64,000 nucleotides of DNA from Hygrophila difformis (GCA_030278955.1 JAOANR010000006.1:11245915-11309914), one strand, 5' to 3'. Shown: positions 38,686 to 51,745, numbered from the stretch's first letter. The notes: generated by a model from the sequence alone, not told the origin. Translations and numbers: made by a program.

Positions 38686-39880
38686 CTCCAATACATATCA
38701 GAAAACAATCTATCAAAATCCCATTAAAAGAACAAAAAAACGGGAATATAATTGCAAATGTCTATTTCCCACAATACTGAACGCAATCGCAACAGATCAG
38801 CGAAAACAATCTTACAAATAAAAACAGAGAATAAAAAAATCAGATAGTTGAAATATAGAATAACATACCGTAAAACACCAATCCAAATCCTTCCAAATAA
38901 GACAAATCCGTAAAAAGCTATCGCAGAACTATATTATATATCGGAAAATCAAACACGATGAAATAGAAAGATATAGATTCATAGAAATTGCTAAAAAAAA
39001 AAGATCACAACCTAAACGAAGAGCAAGAAACCCTAAAAAATGAAGAGGCTTAAACAAAAGTAAATTTAATGTGTAGAAGTAGGTAAACGTCATTTCAGTA
39101 TTGGACCGATTTTTTCCACTTGGAGAAGCAACACACTCGATATAATTAAAATATTAATTTTACTTTATAATTTTCTGTTTACTTTATAATTTTTTAATAA
39201 TACACAAATTAGATAGCTTTAAATTAAATATAGTAATAGTAAAAATAGTTTTTCACTATACATTAATTAATTGATAGGAACTAAACGTACACTGATTATG
39301 CAGACATTGAAAAAAAATTCAAACGTGAAATTGGAATCTATTGAATACGGTTCTTAGTTAATAGTTTCGAAACAATCAATAAAACGAAAATGAAGAGCCA
39401 GAATTTAAAAGATCACAATATTTGTATTCAGACGCAATTCAAAATCAATAAAGATAAATTTATCTTGGGAATAATAAACAATAATAGCTTAATTATTAAA
39501 TACAATTGTAGTCCGTTTAAATTACCTATAATTTGTCTTGGATTAGAGCACTAAAAGATTTGACTTGAAATAGATTTACTATAAATCTTAGCATTCATGC
39601 CATGAATGGACGCAAATTCGAAATAAAATTAATTTATACATCATAAAATATGTATTGTGTATTAAAGGAACCGAATGGTTGAATTGCACTTTATTTTTTT
39701 GAAACCTTAACATTCATGCATGCATGCACCTACATAAAGATTTAATTGTATTTTATAATAGTTTAATATTTATTTAAATCGAGCATTTTAATAATAATTC
39801 TGTATATATATGGACCATCGAATGAACAATTTATATAGAATATATATTGTCGCAATTAGCAGGGTAATGTGATTGGGAAA
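38686..39880. other. divergent promoter region of F-box B and helical protein gene 1
   Basis: About 1.2 kb of AT-rich DNA between two divergent genes. The right end contains the 87-bp promoter block at 39737-39823 with a TATA-like tatatatat. No coding frame is recognised. Confidence 0.6.
39737..39823 (+). promoter_or_regulatory. promoter block of helical protein gene 1
   Basis: Ends with ctgtatatatatggaccatc, a TATA-like box about 70 bases before the ATG at 39881. The whole 87-bp block is repeated at 33869-33955 without a gene. Confidence 0.55.
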
Positions 39881-40460
39881 ATGACCTCATCAAGCAAAGA
39901 GTTGCCGAAGTCAAGCGTGTTCTTTCCATACACTGGTATGTATAAGACATTTGATAATTGAATATTATGTTATTGATATTTAAGTTGATATTTCCGTACG
40001 CTACACAGGTGAATATTTTCCAAAGGGATCAGACATAACAAATTGCAAAAGAATTCTAGATAATATTCTGATCAACCAATTGGGAAGACTAACGGATGAA
40101 GACAGAGAAAACATCCTTGTTACAATACAATTTTTGGATGAAGCGCACAGAGATTGTCAAATAGTAGATGCTGCCACAAATTTTACCTATGAACTTCAGG
40201 AAAACAATCGAAGGTATAAGGAAATAATTGAAAATTGGGTTGAAGATTGTAAGAAAAATAAAGAGTACATGAAAATATCCGATACTGTGTTCGACATAGC
40301 GAAAAAAGAGGGAGACATAATATTTGATTTCATATACACGAAGTATATCAGGTTCACGGGTCCTAAGTTAGCGAAATTGCAAAATCAGTGGACGAAAGAT
40401 ATCAGGGGGAGGATCATTTCAATTGCAGATACTTATAGAAGGATTATGAACAACCATTAG
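39881..40460 (+). CDS. helical Helitron-borne protein 1, family unknown
   Basis: Two exons (39881-39935, 40009-40460) give 168 aa. I do not recognise the family. The protein is predicted to be largely alpha-helical and charged. Exon 1 ends in phase 1 after a short hydrophobic FFPYTG. Exon 2 begins EYFPKGSD and has the core DAATNFTYELQENNRRYKEI followed by IENWVE, then a C-terminal WTKDIRGRIISIAD. The same exon layout and core occur at 51746-52337, 53006-53594 and, more divergently, 59921-60744. No signal peptide, membrane helix or catalytic motif is evident. It is intact and sits between F-box B and F-box C. Confidence 0.8.
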
Positions 40461-41414
40461 AGTCTTCGGTTACTGATTTACTATTTGTTTTGAACCGAAA
40501 TCGTTATCATTGAATAATTTGTACTTATCATTGATGAATGAAAGAAACTTATCCTTTATTTTGTAATTTCATAATCGTGAAGCATGTTTTAATTGATTGA
40601 TATATTTGTTAAGCCGTTTGATAAAAAAAAAAAAAAGAAGATATATAATAAAAGTAGTTCCATACATTAAAAAATAAAGCACAACTATAGTAATTGATTA
40701 CATAAAACCAAAAATGAAAGACCAATGGATGAATGAAATGGATGAATGAGAGACACAGGTTAAGAAGAAATGAATAAAACGTATTTATAGATGCATATAA
40801 CGTGGAAAATAAAAAAAAAATTTATATTTTTAGAATATAATAATAATATGCAATTGGAATGAAATATGAAGAGTCATAGCCTGCGGGAAAAGTAGTGATG
40901 GAACGTCAATAAATTTAAATGGGAAATGAAGATTGACATTGAATCGGAACGGACGTCATTCAACTTATAGTTTCGACGCGTGTAAATAGAATTTTGGGAA
41001 AAACAAAATTAAGTCTGTTGTAATTGCTGTCTCCGAAATTATTATATTAGAATTAAAAATGGTTAATAATTCTAATTAAGAGAATTATTTAATTAGCATT
41101 TTTTACGCATACACGAAACTTGAATCATAATTCTCATATTATATCTATCAAAAATTTAATGTTAATAAATAATAATTATATTATACAGTTTATGAAATAA
41201 ATTTGATAATGACAAAAAAAATTCAATCCATTCATTATAGATTTCTGGGTCTTAAGTAGTCAATCAAATCTCAAGTCGAATTTAATAGATTGAATATCAG
41301 TATATAATGTGATTAATTAAAGGACCAAATTATTAATTAAATAGACAACAAAGATACAAAACTAAACAGATAGTAGAATTATAGTAGAATAAATTTCATA
41401 AAAGTAAATAATCA
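40461..41414. other. AT-rich spacer
   Basis: Between convergent helical protein gene 1 and F-box C. No gene recognised. Confidence 0.6.
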
Positions 41415-42410
41415 TTAACAATAAATAGGATTATTGGGCCGGAAAAGCCAGCATTCACGGGTAGCAATACAATTTAAACAATTAATATCCATTCGCTCGT
41501 AATCAACATCCAACCATACACGTAACATGCTAATAATATGATCGTTTTCTTCACAAAACAACCTAACAGTAGAAGACAGAAATAGATCTGGAAAGTCCCA
41601 CATCGTACCGAACCAACGAAGAACTTTTGTCCTTGCAGACACCAACAATTTTTTGTCACCACATATTGAAGAAAACAAACTTAGAGCTTCTTTTATATGA
41701 ACAGAGCCGTTAGAACTCAGAAGGAAGATGCACTTCAAGTATATGGATGGAACGTGGCCCAATCTGATTGATTCGTCCAGAATTACCAAAGCTGCATTTA
41801 GGTCATTGAACTTGGCATATTTCTCCTTTAGGATTAAATATAAAGTAGTATTAGGGTTCTCCGAATACAATAAATAGAATAAATAAATTAAATAATTAAA
41901 TAATGGAGTTTTTTAATCGAAGTATTTAAGAGTACTAACCAAAGCAATATCTAAAAACGGCATTCTGTTACCATTTTGCATGCACTTTTCATAGAACAAA
42001 CCCTTAGCAGAAAACTTCATTGGCCATGCATACCATCGGAATTGATCCATACAACAACGCGAATAAACCAATGGATGTTTCGTAGCCCGATAGATAGACT
42101 TACAGCTGAAAAAGTATAATTATTAAATCGATAATAGTTAAATTATTTTTATAAAGAAACACGAAACAAAAAAATAAAAAATAATTAAAAATAATTTAAT
42201 AGAGAAGCAATTGAGGAATGGAATGACGAATAACCTGTATCCAGCATTAAACATATGCTGTAAAGATGAAGCAGAAACACGAGAAACTATGTCACCAAGA
42301 ACATCGTCGGGCAAATCGATAATACATTTCCCACTATCATCTTCATTTTTTAATGGACAATGATCTGGGACCAATCTTTTCTTTAAAGGGCGTTGAGCTG
42401 TTTTTTCCAT
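41415..42410 (-). CDS. F-box protein C (At2g35280/At1g67623-like)
   Basis: Three exons (42410-42235, 42105-41940, 41825-41415) give an intact 250-aa protein. The leader is basic (KKRLVPDHCPLK) and the F-box reads IDLPDDVLGDIVSRVSASSL. Exon 2 gives the CKSIYRATKHPLVYSRCCMD segment, nearly identical to the same segment in F-box A. The C-terminus ends with CLNCIATRECWLF. Exon 3 was placed by homology to F-box A, using acceptor cctaaag|gag. An LTR retrotransposon is inserted 120 bp upstream of the ATG, so its original promoter is displaced by 7.75 kb and the LTR may now influence transcription. Confidence 0.84.
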
Positions 42411-42530
42411 GAAAGAATTTTGATAATGTATGTAATTGAAGGGTAACATGTATAAAATAAAAAATGAACTGTATATATAGAAAAATTCAATCGTGGGTGC
42501 AAGAAATAATAAGAAAGTGCATGTACAGTC

Positions 42531-45054
42531 TGTAACACCCCGGTTTTGGTAACCCAGGCCGGGATGCCACCGCCACACCTCCCTAGCAAGACACGGTTTC
42601 TCCGAGCTCACTAAGGAGATGCAAGGCTATGGTTTTTCAGAATTTTAAAATATTCAAACAGCCCATTCATATATAATTTACAAATAATATATCAAAGTTG
42701 CAGCGGAAATATAAGTTGTGCAGCGGAAATAAAGTATAAGGGCCGACATGGCCAAAACACGGGTTAAACAGTCCCGTTCATGCAAGTCGTAATTAATGCA
42801 GGGATTTAAAATAGAGATTTCCCCAAATGTTCCCATGTATGCATATGACGATGCATAATCTTCAGACTCTGTAAGAAAAAGGGGATAAATGGTTTGGGTC
42901 AGCAAAAACGCGCTGAGTAAGTTAACACATAGCATGGGTTAGGGGTTTCAAAGCCTTTAATTAAATTAAATAAAGACATGTTTTGAGCTTTTAAAAATTC
43001 TTCCCGATACACCACCATCTCAAAAATATTTCATTTAGCCGGTGATCCGGCGGCCGCAGCCAATATCAAAAGTATCATTTAGCCGGTGATCCGGCGGCCT
43101 CAGCCAATTTCAAAAGTATCATTTCTCAAAATATTTCGTTTCTTTTATAGTTCACCATTCACCAGGGCTCTTGTGACCGCAATCCTCATAACCAATATTT
43201 CCACAGGTAACATTCAATCGCCCTTGGGGAATCTAACCCGCAAGAACTCAATACATCCTGGGGAATCTAACCCGCAGGAAAACATACAATCGCCCTTGGG
43301 GAATCTAACCCGCAAGAACTCAAATATATCATAGGGAATCAAACCCGCATGAATCATATTGATAATATCAAACTTGGTCACAAGTCCCCAATGTTTCAAA
43401 AGAATTCTTTTAAAGAAAATGTTTTTATTTGGTGTAACGGGATTTTTCAAAAGTATAGATATATCGTAATTCCAACGTCTCGATCGTTGTTTAAAAGATT
43501 TCAAAAATCGATCGATGTCACAGTTTGCGCCTTTTTGGTTTAAAAATCCATTTCTTAGGCGATTGATCTGAAATTTGTACAGCATCTCAAAAACATCCCA
43601 ACGAACAACTTTCGTGTTTTAAGTTTTTCGGAAAAACGATGGGAAGCGTGTCAAAAATCGAGTTTTGTACAGAATCAAAAAGCTGTCAGGATTCAGGTTT
43701 GACACCTCTCAAAGATTTGACTTTTTGACATATCAAATGGACTTCAAAAATTCTGAAATTTTACAGGCACATACTAGACTTGATTTCCAACAACTTTTGT
43801 TTAGATCACATAGATTGGTTCGGGCTAGAAGTGATAGGAATAAGCTCATCAAGATCGGTTATGAAATCTGTCATCCTTTGACAATTCTTAAAAACGCAGA
43901 ATATGTCCGATACGATTTGGGGTATCAAAACTTGATGAAAATTTCTGAAATTTTTACACAATATAGCTTATGATCTTTGGATCAAAATCTTAGTTTTGAG
44001 TTTTCAGGTTTGAACACTCGAAGTAAGAGTTTTGCTCGTCGAGTTTGATTATGAAATCTGTCAAGGTTCTTGACATCGGTTCTAACGCAGATCGGATCGG
44101 CTCGAGTTTGGAGGTTCAAATCTCAATGAAAAATTCTAAAAACTTACAGTAATATTCCAAACTCATAGATCTACAATTCTTATGTTCAACTCCAATCCTA
44201 GATCGGCCTAGATCCAAGGTCAAAATGGCGAATAAGATTGAGAGTGAAATCTGTCCAAGTTGTAAGATCCAGATTTAATACTCTTCGGTTTTGGGTTGGT
44301 TTCAGGTTTCAAAACATCATGAAAAATTCTAAAATTTTTACAGGAGCTAGACCAAAGTCTTAGCAACACTTTTCATGTTTTGAGTTTTCTTGTTTGAGCA
44401 GCTTTAGAGGTTCGAAAAATTCATACAAAAACGCTGCGTTGAGGGTTTCTCTTGTTGACAGATTTTTATTAATTTTCTTGAGTTGAATCTCTATGTTTGG
44501 TTGCATTTTAAGTCACCCAAAACCATAGTAAGGTTAACTTACAGTGGGGATGATGTCTAGGAAGTCACGGGGTCGTCCGGAATCCACGGGATGTCACGAA
44601 CGAATCTCTTCCACCCGATTTATTCTTCCCTTGGCTCCGATTTGTGTTCGAATATGAAGATTCGTAAGTTAGTATGATGTTTATGATCTTAAAATCATAA
44701 GGAAACTTGAATAACATCTTACCAACAATCCAAAGCCTGCAATCCTTGATCTACACACTTCCTTGGTTAGATTTGGTTGCCGGAAACTCGTCGGAAAGTC
44801 GCCGGAAGTTCGTCGGAAGAGTGTTTGGCTTTTGGGAGAGTTTTTGGAGAGTTTGGGGTGAATGATTGATGAAAATGGCTGAGAATGGGGATGGGATTGA
44901 TTACATAACATCCAAAAAGATGCCACACCCGTGATAGATCAAGATTCCCACCTTTGGGACCCAAAAAAATGGCAAAAAGTCCCAAAAACACATAAATCCC
45001 GACTGCTACAGTAGCATGCTACAGTAGCGTGCTACAGTAGCATGCTACAGTAAC

Positions 45055-45085
<31 letters not shown>

Positions 45086-46035
45086 TTTTTTATATATATA
45101 TATATTAAGATTCTTATCTTAAAAAAAATCATAATGTGGGAATTTTTGTGATCTTGTAAGTCATACATAGCTTCAAAAAGGAATATATTCTTTATTTGAA
45201 AATGACAAGATATGATTAATATTCCACCCTACAATTTCAAACCATAGTCAAATTATTCCCAATTATATTATGGCATTCTAGAATAATTCATAAAAAAAAT
45301 ATGGGTAGAATGATTAATCAAGGATATATAGAAAATAGATAATTCTCATTATAATTTAAACATGTAAATATATACATGTATATACATGTGTACATGTTTG
45401 GAAAGATTATTTCAAGACCAAGGTATATATGTGTATATAAACTTGTATATGGATTTAAAATATTCTATGAACCATATACTTATTACACTTGATATTGAAA
45501 TCCATATATTTATTTGAAAAGACAAATATATATAATTTTTTTAAAGTATGTTTTGTAGAAAATAATATACTAATCTTTAAGCACATATTTGAACATATAA
45601 ATATATATAGATTTGATTAAAAATCTACTTAGTGAATTGATCAAAATATATATATTCATACATATATATCGGGCAATTTCTATGGTATTACAATCTACCC
45701 TCCTTAAGAATCAACTTCGTCCCCGAAGTTGCGCGACTTATTGACCGATTGATTGATTGCGATTGTATCATTAAATTTCTTCCGACTTCACGGGTTCTTG
45801 GAATTAAAATTCTTTTCCTTCTTGAATTTAATTCCAATTGTCTTGACTCAATTGATGGAATGTCTTCGGGCTTCCTTTCCCTCTTTTATTCCATTTTGAA
45901 TTTGAATCTATCGGCGTTTTATTTCCGAGCAATAATTTATTGTGATAAATTATTTTCTTCTTCTCGGAGATGTTTCGACATTGATCGGAATAAATTTTAT
46001 TCCTTTGGACGTTGATAAAAATCTGGGGTATTACA
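42531..46035 (-). repeat. 3' LTR
   Basis: 3505 bp, reading TGTAATACCCC to GGTGTTACA on the minus strand. It contains short tandem repeats: an ccttggggaatctaacccgca unit near 43210-43350 (four variants), a tttagccggtgatccggcgg pair near 43037-43096, and a gctacagtagcatgct array near 45004-45053. Confidence 0.93.
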
Positions 46036-46051
46036 GTCTACCCCCCTTAAG
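46036..46051 (-). other. polypurine tract
   Basis: On the minus strand CTTAAGGGGGGTAGAC ends at the first base before the 3' LTR. It would prime plus-strand synthesis during reverse transcription. Confidence 0.85.
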
Positions 46052-46054
46052 AAT

Positions 46055-46074
46055 CAACTTCGTCCCCGAAGTTG
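46055..46074 (-). other. hairpin next to the polypurine tract
   Basis: An 8-bp perfect stem caacttcg / cgaagttg with loop tccc; on the element's sense strand the loop is GGGA, a GNRA-type tetraloop. The same hairpin occurs at 45712-45731, and a compensated version at 46202-46221 (cagttatg tccc cataactg). Confidence 0.7.
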
Positions 46075-46759
46075 TGTTTCGGCTTTTCTCGCGCTAAGAG
46101 TTAGGGTCCTTTTGTTTATTTGGGATACAAACTATTCGGGTTTCAAAAATAAATGCTTATGCATTCTTACGGGGTATTACATCCTCCCCCCCTTAAGATT
46201 ACAGTTATGTCCCCATAACTGCCTATGTATTATTCACAACCAGGTTCGGGTATCATCGCATATGATCCTTCCTCAGTTTTCTTCTAGGTGCCATTTCTGT
46301 CATTAAGCACGCGAAGATGAGTTCCTAAGTGAATCAAGATCTAGGACTAAGGCAACGTTAGTCTTAAGTTAGTCTAAGCCAAGACTCAAGGTCATGTCGA
46401 GTTCTAAGGTAGGACTGTTTCTTATCACCGATAATTCACATAAAAAGAGTTAGTGTAAATATTTATGTATGCATATGCATGTGTGATCTCCCCCAAAAAA
46501 AATTTTATGCATGCATTTGTTTATCCATGGGTTTTAAAAATAAATTTATTCCATGGATAGGTTAAAATAAGGATAAAAGGTTTGGGCCACTATATTGGGC
46601 CGAAAGAAATAAATTGTTTGGGCTTTAAATAAAAACAAGGCTATTGGGCCAAGATAATTTCTTGGGCTTCTAAAAAAAAATTTTGGGCTAAAAATTTGGG
46701 CTTTAACTTCAAAATAATAATTGGGCTCTTTAAAAGATAATAGCTTCAAAATAATCCGG

Positions 46760-46771
46760 GCTCTGATACCA
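46760..46771 (-). other. primer-binding site
   Basis: TGGTATCAGAGC on the minus strand, complementary to the 3' end of initiator tRNA-Met, three bases from the end of the 5' LTR. It fixes the orientation of the element. Confidence 0.9.
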
Positions 46772-46774
46772 CAT

Positions 46775-49298
46775 TGTAACACCCCGGTTTTGGTAACCCA
46801 GGCCGGGATGCCACCGCCACACCTCCCTAGCAAGACACGGTTTCTCCGAGCTCACTAAGGAGATGCAAGGCTATGGTTTTTCAGAATTTTAAAATATTCA
46901 AACAGCCCATTCATATATAATTTACAAATAATATATCAAAGTTGCAGCGGAAATATAAGTTGTGCAGCGGAAATAAAGTATAAGGGCCGACATGGCCAAA
47001 ACACGGGTTAAACAGTCCCGTTCATGCAAGTCGTAATTAATGCAGGGATTTAAAATAGAGATTTCCCCAAATGTTCCCATGTATGCATATGACGATGCAT
47101 AATCTTCAGACTCTGTAAGAAAAAGGGGATAAATGGTTTGGGTCAGCAAAAACGCGCTGAGTAAGTTAACACATAGCATGGGTTAGGGGTTTCAAAGCCT
47201 TTAATTAAATTAAATAAAGACATGTTTTGAGCTTTTAAAAATTCTTCCCGATACACCACCATCTCAAAAATATTTCATTTAGCCGGTGATCCGGCGGCCG
47301 CAGCCAATATCAAAAGTATCATTTAGCCGGTGATCCGGCGGCCTCAGCCAATTTCAAAAGTATCATTTCTCAAAATATTTCGTTTCTTTTATAGTTCACC
47401 ATTCACCAGGGCTCTTGTGACCGCAATCCTCATAACCAATATTTCCACAGGTAACATTCAATCGCCCTTGGGGAATCTAACCCGCAAGAACTCAATACAT
47501 CCTGGGGAATCTAACCCGCAGGAAAACATACAATCGCCCTTGGGGAATCTAACCCGCAAGAACTCAAATATATCATAGGGAATCAAACCCGCATGAATCA
47601 TATTGATAATATCAAACTTGGTCACAAGTCCCCAATGTTTCAAAAGAATTCTTTTAAAGAAAATGTTTTTATTTGGTGTAACGGGATTTTTCAAAAGTAT
47701 AGATATATCGTAATTCCAACGTCTCGATCGTTGTTTAAAAGATTTCAAAAATCGATCGATGTCACAGTTTGCGCCTTTTTGGTTTAAAAATCCATTTCTT
47801 AGGCGATTGATCTGAAATTTGTACAGCATCTCAAAAACATCCCAACGAACAACTTTCGTGTTTTAAGTTTTTCGGAAAAACGATGGGAAGCGTGTCAAAA
47901 ATCGAGTTTTGTACAGAATCAAAAAGCTGTCAGGATTCAGGTTTGACACCTCTCAAAGATTTGACTTTTTGACATATCAAATGGACTTCAAAAATTCTGA
48001 AATTTTACAGGCACATACTAGACTTGATTTCCAACAACTTTTGTTTAGATCACATAGATTGGTTCGGGCTAGAAGTGATAGGAATAAGCTCATCAAGATC
48101 GGTTATGAAATCTGTCATCCTTTGACAATTCTTAAAAACGCAGAATATGTCCGATACGATTTGGGGTATCAAAACTTGATGAAAATTTCTGAAATTTTTA
48201 CACAATATAGCTTATGATCTTTGGATCAAAATCTTAGTTTTGAGTTTTCAGGTTTGAACACTCGAAGTAAGAGTTTTGCTCGTCGAGTTTGATTATGAAA
48301 TCTGTCAAGGTTCTTGACATCGGTTCTAACGCAGATCGGATCGGCTCGAGTTTGGAGGTTCAAATCTCAATGAAAAATTCTAAAAACTTACAGTAATATT
48401 CCAAACTCATAGATCTACAATTCTTATGTTCAACTCCAATCCTAGATCGGCCTAGATCCAAGGTCAAAATGGCGAATAAGATTGAGAGTGAAATCTGTCC
48501 AAGTTGTAAGATCCAGATTTAATACTCTTCGGTTTTGGGTTGGTTTCAGGTTTCAAAACATCATGAAAAATTCTAAAATTTTTACAGGAGCTAGACCAAA
48601 GTCTTAGCAACACTTTTCATGTTTTGAGTTTTCTTGTTTGAGCAGCTTTAGAGGTTCGAAAAATTCATACAAAAACGCTGCGTTGAGGGTTTCTCTTGTT
48701 GACAGATTTTTATTAATTTTCTTGAGTTGAATCTCTATGTTTGGTTGCATTTTAAGTCACCCAAAACCATAGTAAGGTTAACTTACAGTGGGGATGATGT
48801 CTAGGAAGTCACGGGGTCGTCCGGAATCCACGGGATGTCACGAACGAATCTCTTCCACCCGATTTATTCTTCCCTTGGCTCCGATTTGTGTTCGAATATG
48901 AAGATTCGTAAGTTAGTATGATGTTTATGATCTTAAAATCATAAGGAAACTTGAATAACATCTTACCAACAATCCAAAGCCTGCAATCCTTGATCTACAC
49001 ACTTCCTTGGTTAGATTTGGTTGCCGGAAACTCGTCGGAAAGTCGCCGGAAGTTCGTCGGAAGAGTGTTTGGCTTTTGGGAGAGTTTTTGGAGAGTTTGG
49101 GGTGAATGATTGATGAAAATGGCTGAGAATGGGGATGGGATTGATTACATAACATCCAAAAAGATGCCACACCCGTGATAGATCAAGATTCCCACCTTTG
49201 GGACCCAAAAAAATGGCAAAAAGTCCCAAAAACACATAAATCCCGACTGCTACAGTAGCATGCTACAGTAGCGTGCTACAGTAGCATGCTACAGTAAC

Positions 49299-49329
<31 letters not shown>

Positions 49330-50280
49330 TTTTTTTATATATATATATATTAAGATTCTTATCTTAAAAAAAATCATAATGTGGGAATTTTTGTGATCTT
49401 GTAAGTCATACATAGCTTCAAAAAGGAATATATTCTTTATTTGAAAATGACAAGATATGATTAATATTCCACCCTACAATTTCAAACCATAGTCAAATTA
49501 TTCCCAATTATATTATGGCATTCTAGAATAATTCATAAAAAAAATATGGGTAGAATGATTAATCAAGGATATATAGAAAATAGATAATTCTCATTATAAT
49601 TTAAACATGTAAATATATACATGTATATACATGTGTACATGTTTGGAAAGATTATTTCAAGACCAAGGTATATATGTGTATATAAACTTGTATATGGATT
49701 TAAAATATTCTATGAACCATATACTTATTACACTTGATATTGAAATCCATATATTTATTTGAAAAGACAAATATATATAATTTTTTTAAAGTATGTTTTG
49801 TAGAAAATAATATACTAATCTTTAAGCACATATTTGAACATATAAATATATATAGATTTGATTAAAAATCTACTTAGTGAATTGATCAAAATATATATAT
49901 TCATACATATATATCGGGCAATTTCTATGGTATTACAATCTACCCTCCTTAAGAATCAACTTCGTCCCCGAAGTTGCGCGACTTATTGACCGATTGATTG
50001 ATTGCGATTGTATCATTAAATTTCTTCCGACTTCACGGGTTCTTGGAATTAAAATTCTTTTCCTTCTTGAATTTAATTCCAATTGTCTTGACTCAATTGA
50101 TGGAATGTCTTCGGGCTTCCTTTCCCTCTTTTATTCCATTTTGAATTTGAATCTATCGGCGTTTTATTTCCGAGCAATAATTTATTGTGATAAATTATTT
50201 TCTTCTTCTCGGAGATGTTTCGACATTGATCGGAATAAATTTTATTCCTTTGGACGTTGATAAAAATCTGGGGTATTACA
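46775..50280 (-). repeat. 5' LTR
   Basis: 3506 bp, matching the other LTR except for one extra T near 49324-49336. Open frames inside are exact duplicates of those in the other LTR and have no protein family features. Confidence 0.93.
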
Positions 50281-50285
50281 CAGTC

Positions 50286-51343
50286 GCATTAAATTAGATG
50301 GATATGTAAAAGTAAATAAATTTAAACTATGCATAATGAGGTATTAACTTTGAAGATTATTTTTAAATTCGAATATATAAAAATAAATAGGCAAATAGAG
50401 ATTTTAATATTATTAGTCCACTACACATGAGGAAATGAAAGATCAATATTTAATTACAACGATGGCAGAATTCAATTTACTCCACAACAGTTAAAATGAA
50501 GAAGTGGAGGGACAGATAATAGAAAAGACAATTGACTCGACATTGCATTCAAAGAATAGGATGTAACGTGTTCCACTAACTATTAATAATTACAATAGAA
50601 ATAAAAATATAGATGATGATTTACAATCCCTAAATACGTTAGATATATGAATAATCATTAAATATGATAATGGGATAATTAAATTGAATTAAGCATATTA
50701 TGATTGGTTTAGTCTAAACACATTAGTACATTCGTAGAAACGAATTATAATAAATAAATTCGTTTATTCATTAATTAATATAAAACAATTACTATTTTTT
50801 ATTTATTATTTAATTGATGTAATAAATTAGGGTAGTAGAATATATAATTTGTTAAGTCGAAGAAGAAAGTTTGAATGACAGGTTAAGATCATCAATATAA
50901 AAGATTCGAAAGTTGGAAATGAAAGTAGTAGAAAAGATATGAAATCATCATTACAGAGTGGAGTGAATTAATCATTGCCATAATTTTGCAGTACATTTAA
51001 TAATTAATGTTATGCAAAATACTTATATTTTTTAAATGGAAGAGAAATCTGTTAGTGGAAAATTATGCAGAGAACATAATAAGATGTCTTACTTATTATT
51101 GTCATAAGTTGGGTGCAACACAGTTGCTATAAAAAATTTAACTAATTATATTTTTTTTATAAGTTATGTCACGAATTATTTATTTTGTAATGAATCAACA
51201 AAGAAATTTTAAAAAGAATTTTATTCATAGGCTTAATGGATAAATACAATGAAATACAAATGAAATATAAAATTTTAATAAAATATAAATGGAAACATTA
51301 ATTATTTGTTCAGATATGTCATTTTCCAATGCAGTAATCTACA
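50286..51343. other. AT-rich spacer
   Basis: Resumes the Helitron sequence after the LTR element, and so contains what was the promoter region of F-box C. No gene is recognised. Confidence 0.55.
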
Positions 51344-51427
51344 TAGAAGAATTGCCATCGGATGGAATGTCATAATCAATTTCCAATGCAGTAATCATTT
51401 CATCCACGATCAATGGTCCATCAAATA
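51344..51427 (-). pseudogene. RPA1-like C-terminal remnant
   Basis: About 28 codons read FDGPLIVDEMITALEIDYD on the minus strand and then reach a stop. They match the tail of the intact RPA1-like protein (FDRPITVDEMKIA) and the pseudogene at 57341 (RPLSVDQMTAA). No upstream exons are recognisable, so this is the last trace of a deleted RPA1 copy. Confidence 0.6.
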
Positions 51428-51745
51428 AAATAGTAAACAAAATATATGAAATAATCCAATAATTTAATTAGATGAGCACGGATGAATGAATGAATAAAAT
51501 AATATTACAATAAACAACGTTTGAAATTTCCAGAGAGATTGTTGACATGACGAATTACAATAAATACGCAATACACCTAAAAGATGATTTCTCGCGTCTA
51601 ATACATTTTCCGATGTATTAATTATACAAAAATATTAAGTGTAAAGACGTGCATTTAATACTCAAACCAAGGCAAGAATTATAAATTACTGTGACATCGT
51701 CTAAATAGAACAATGTGGAAAAGTTGTGGAATCAACAAAAGTAAA

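Larger units (their letters stand above)
42531..50280 (-). mobile_element. young non-autonomous LTR retrotransposon
   Basis: Two 3.5-kb LTRs (42531-46035 and 46775-50280) flank a 739-bp internal region. Both ends have the 5-bp target duplication cagtc (42526-42530, 50281-50285). The element lies on the minus strand. The primer-binding site TGGTATCAGAGC (initiator tRNA-Met complement) lies 3 bases inside the 5' LTR, and the polypurine tract CTTAAGGGGGGTAGAC lies directly before the 3' LTR. The LTRs begin TGTAATACCCC and end GGTGTTACA. The only difference I found between them is one T in a T run (12 versus 13), so insertion is very recent. No gag or pol is coded; a helper element must have mobilised it. 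The termini and the hairpin before the polypurine tract resemble Tekay/Del chromoviruses. Confidence 0.93.

Noticed and set aside
42678..50260. Several duplicated open frames of 64-123 codons inside the two LTRs
   Set aside because: They are identical in both LTRs, have no family features and are explained by LTR duplication.
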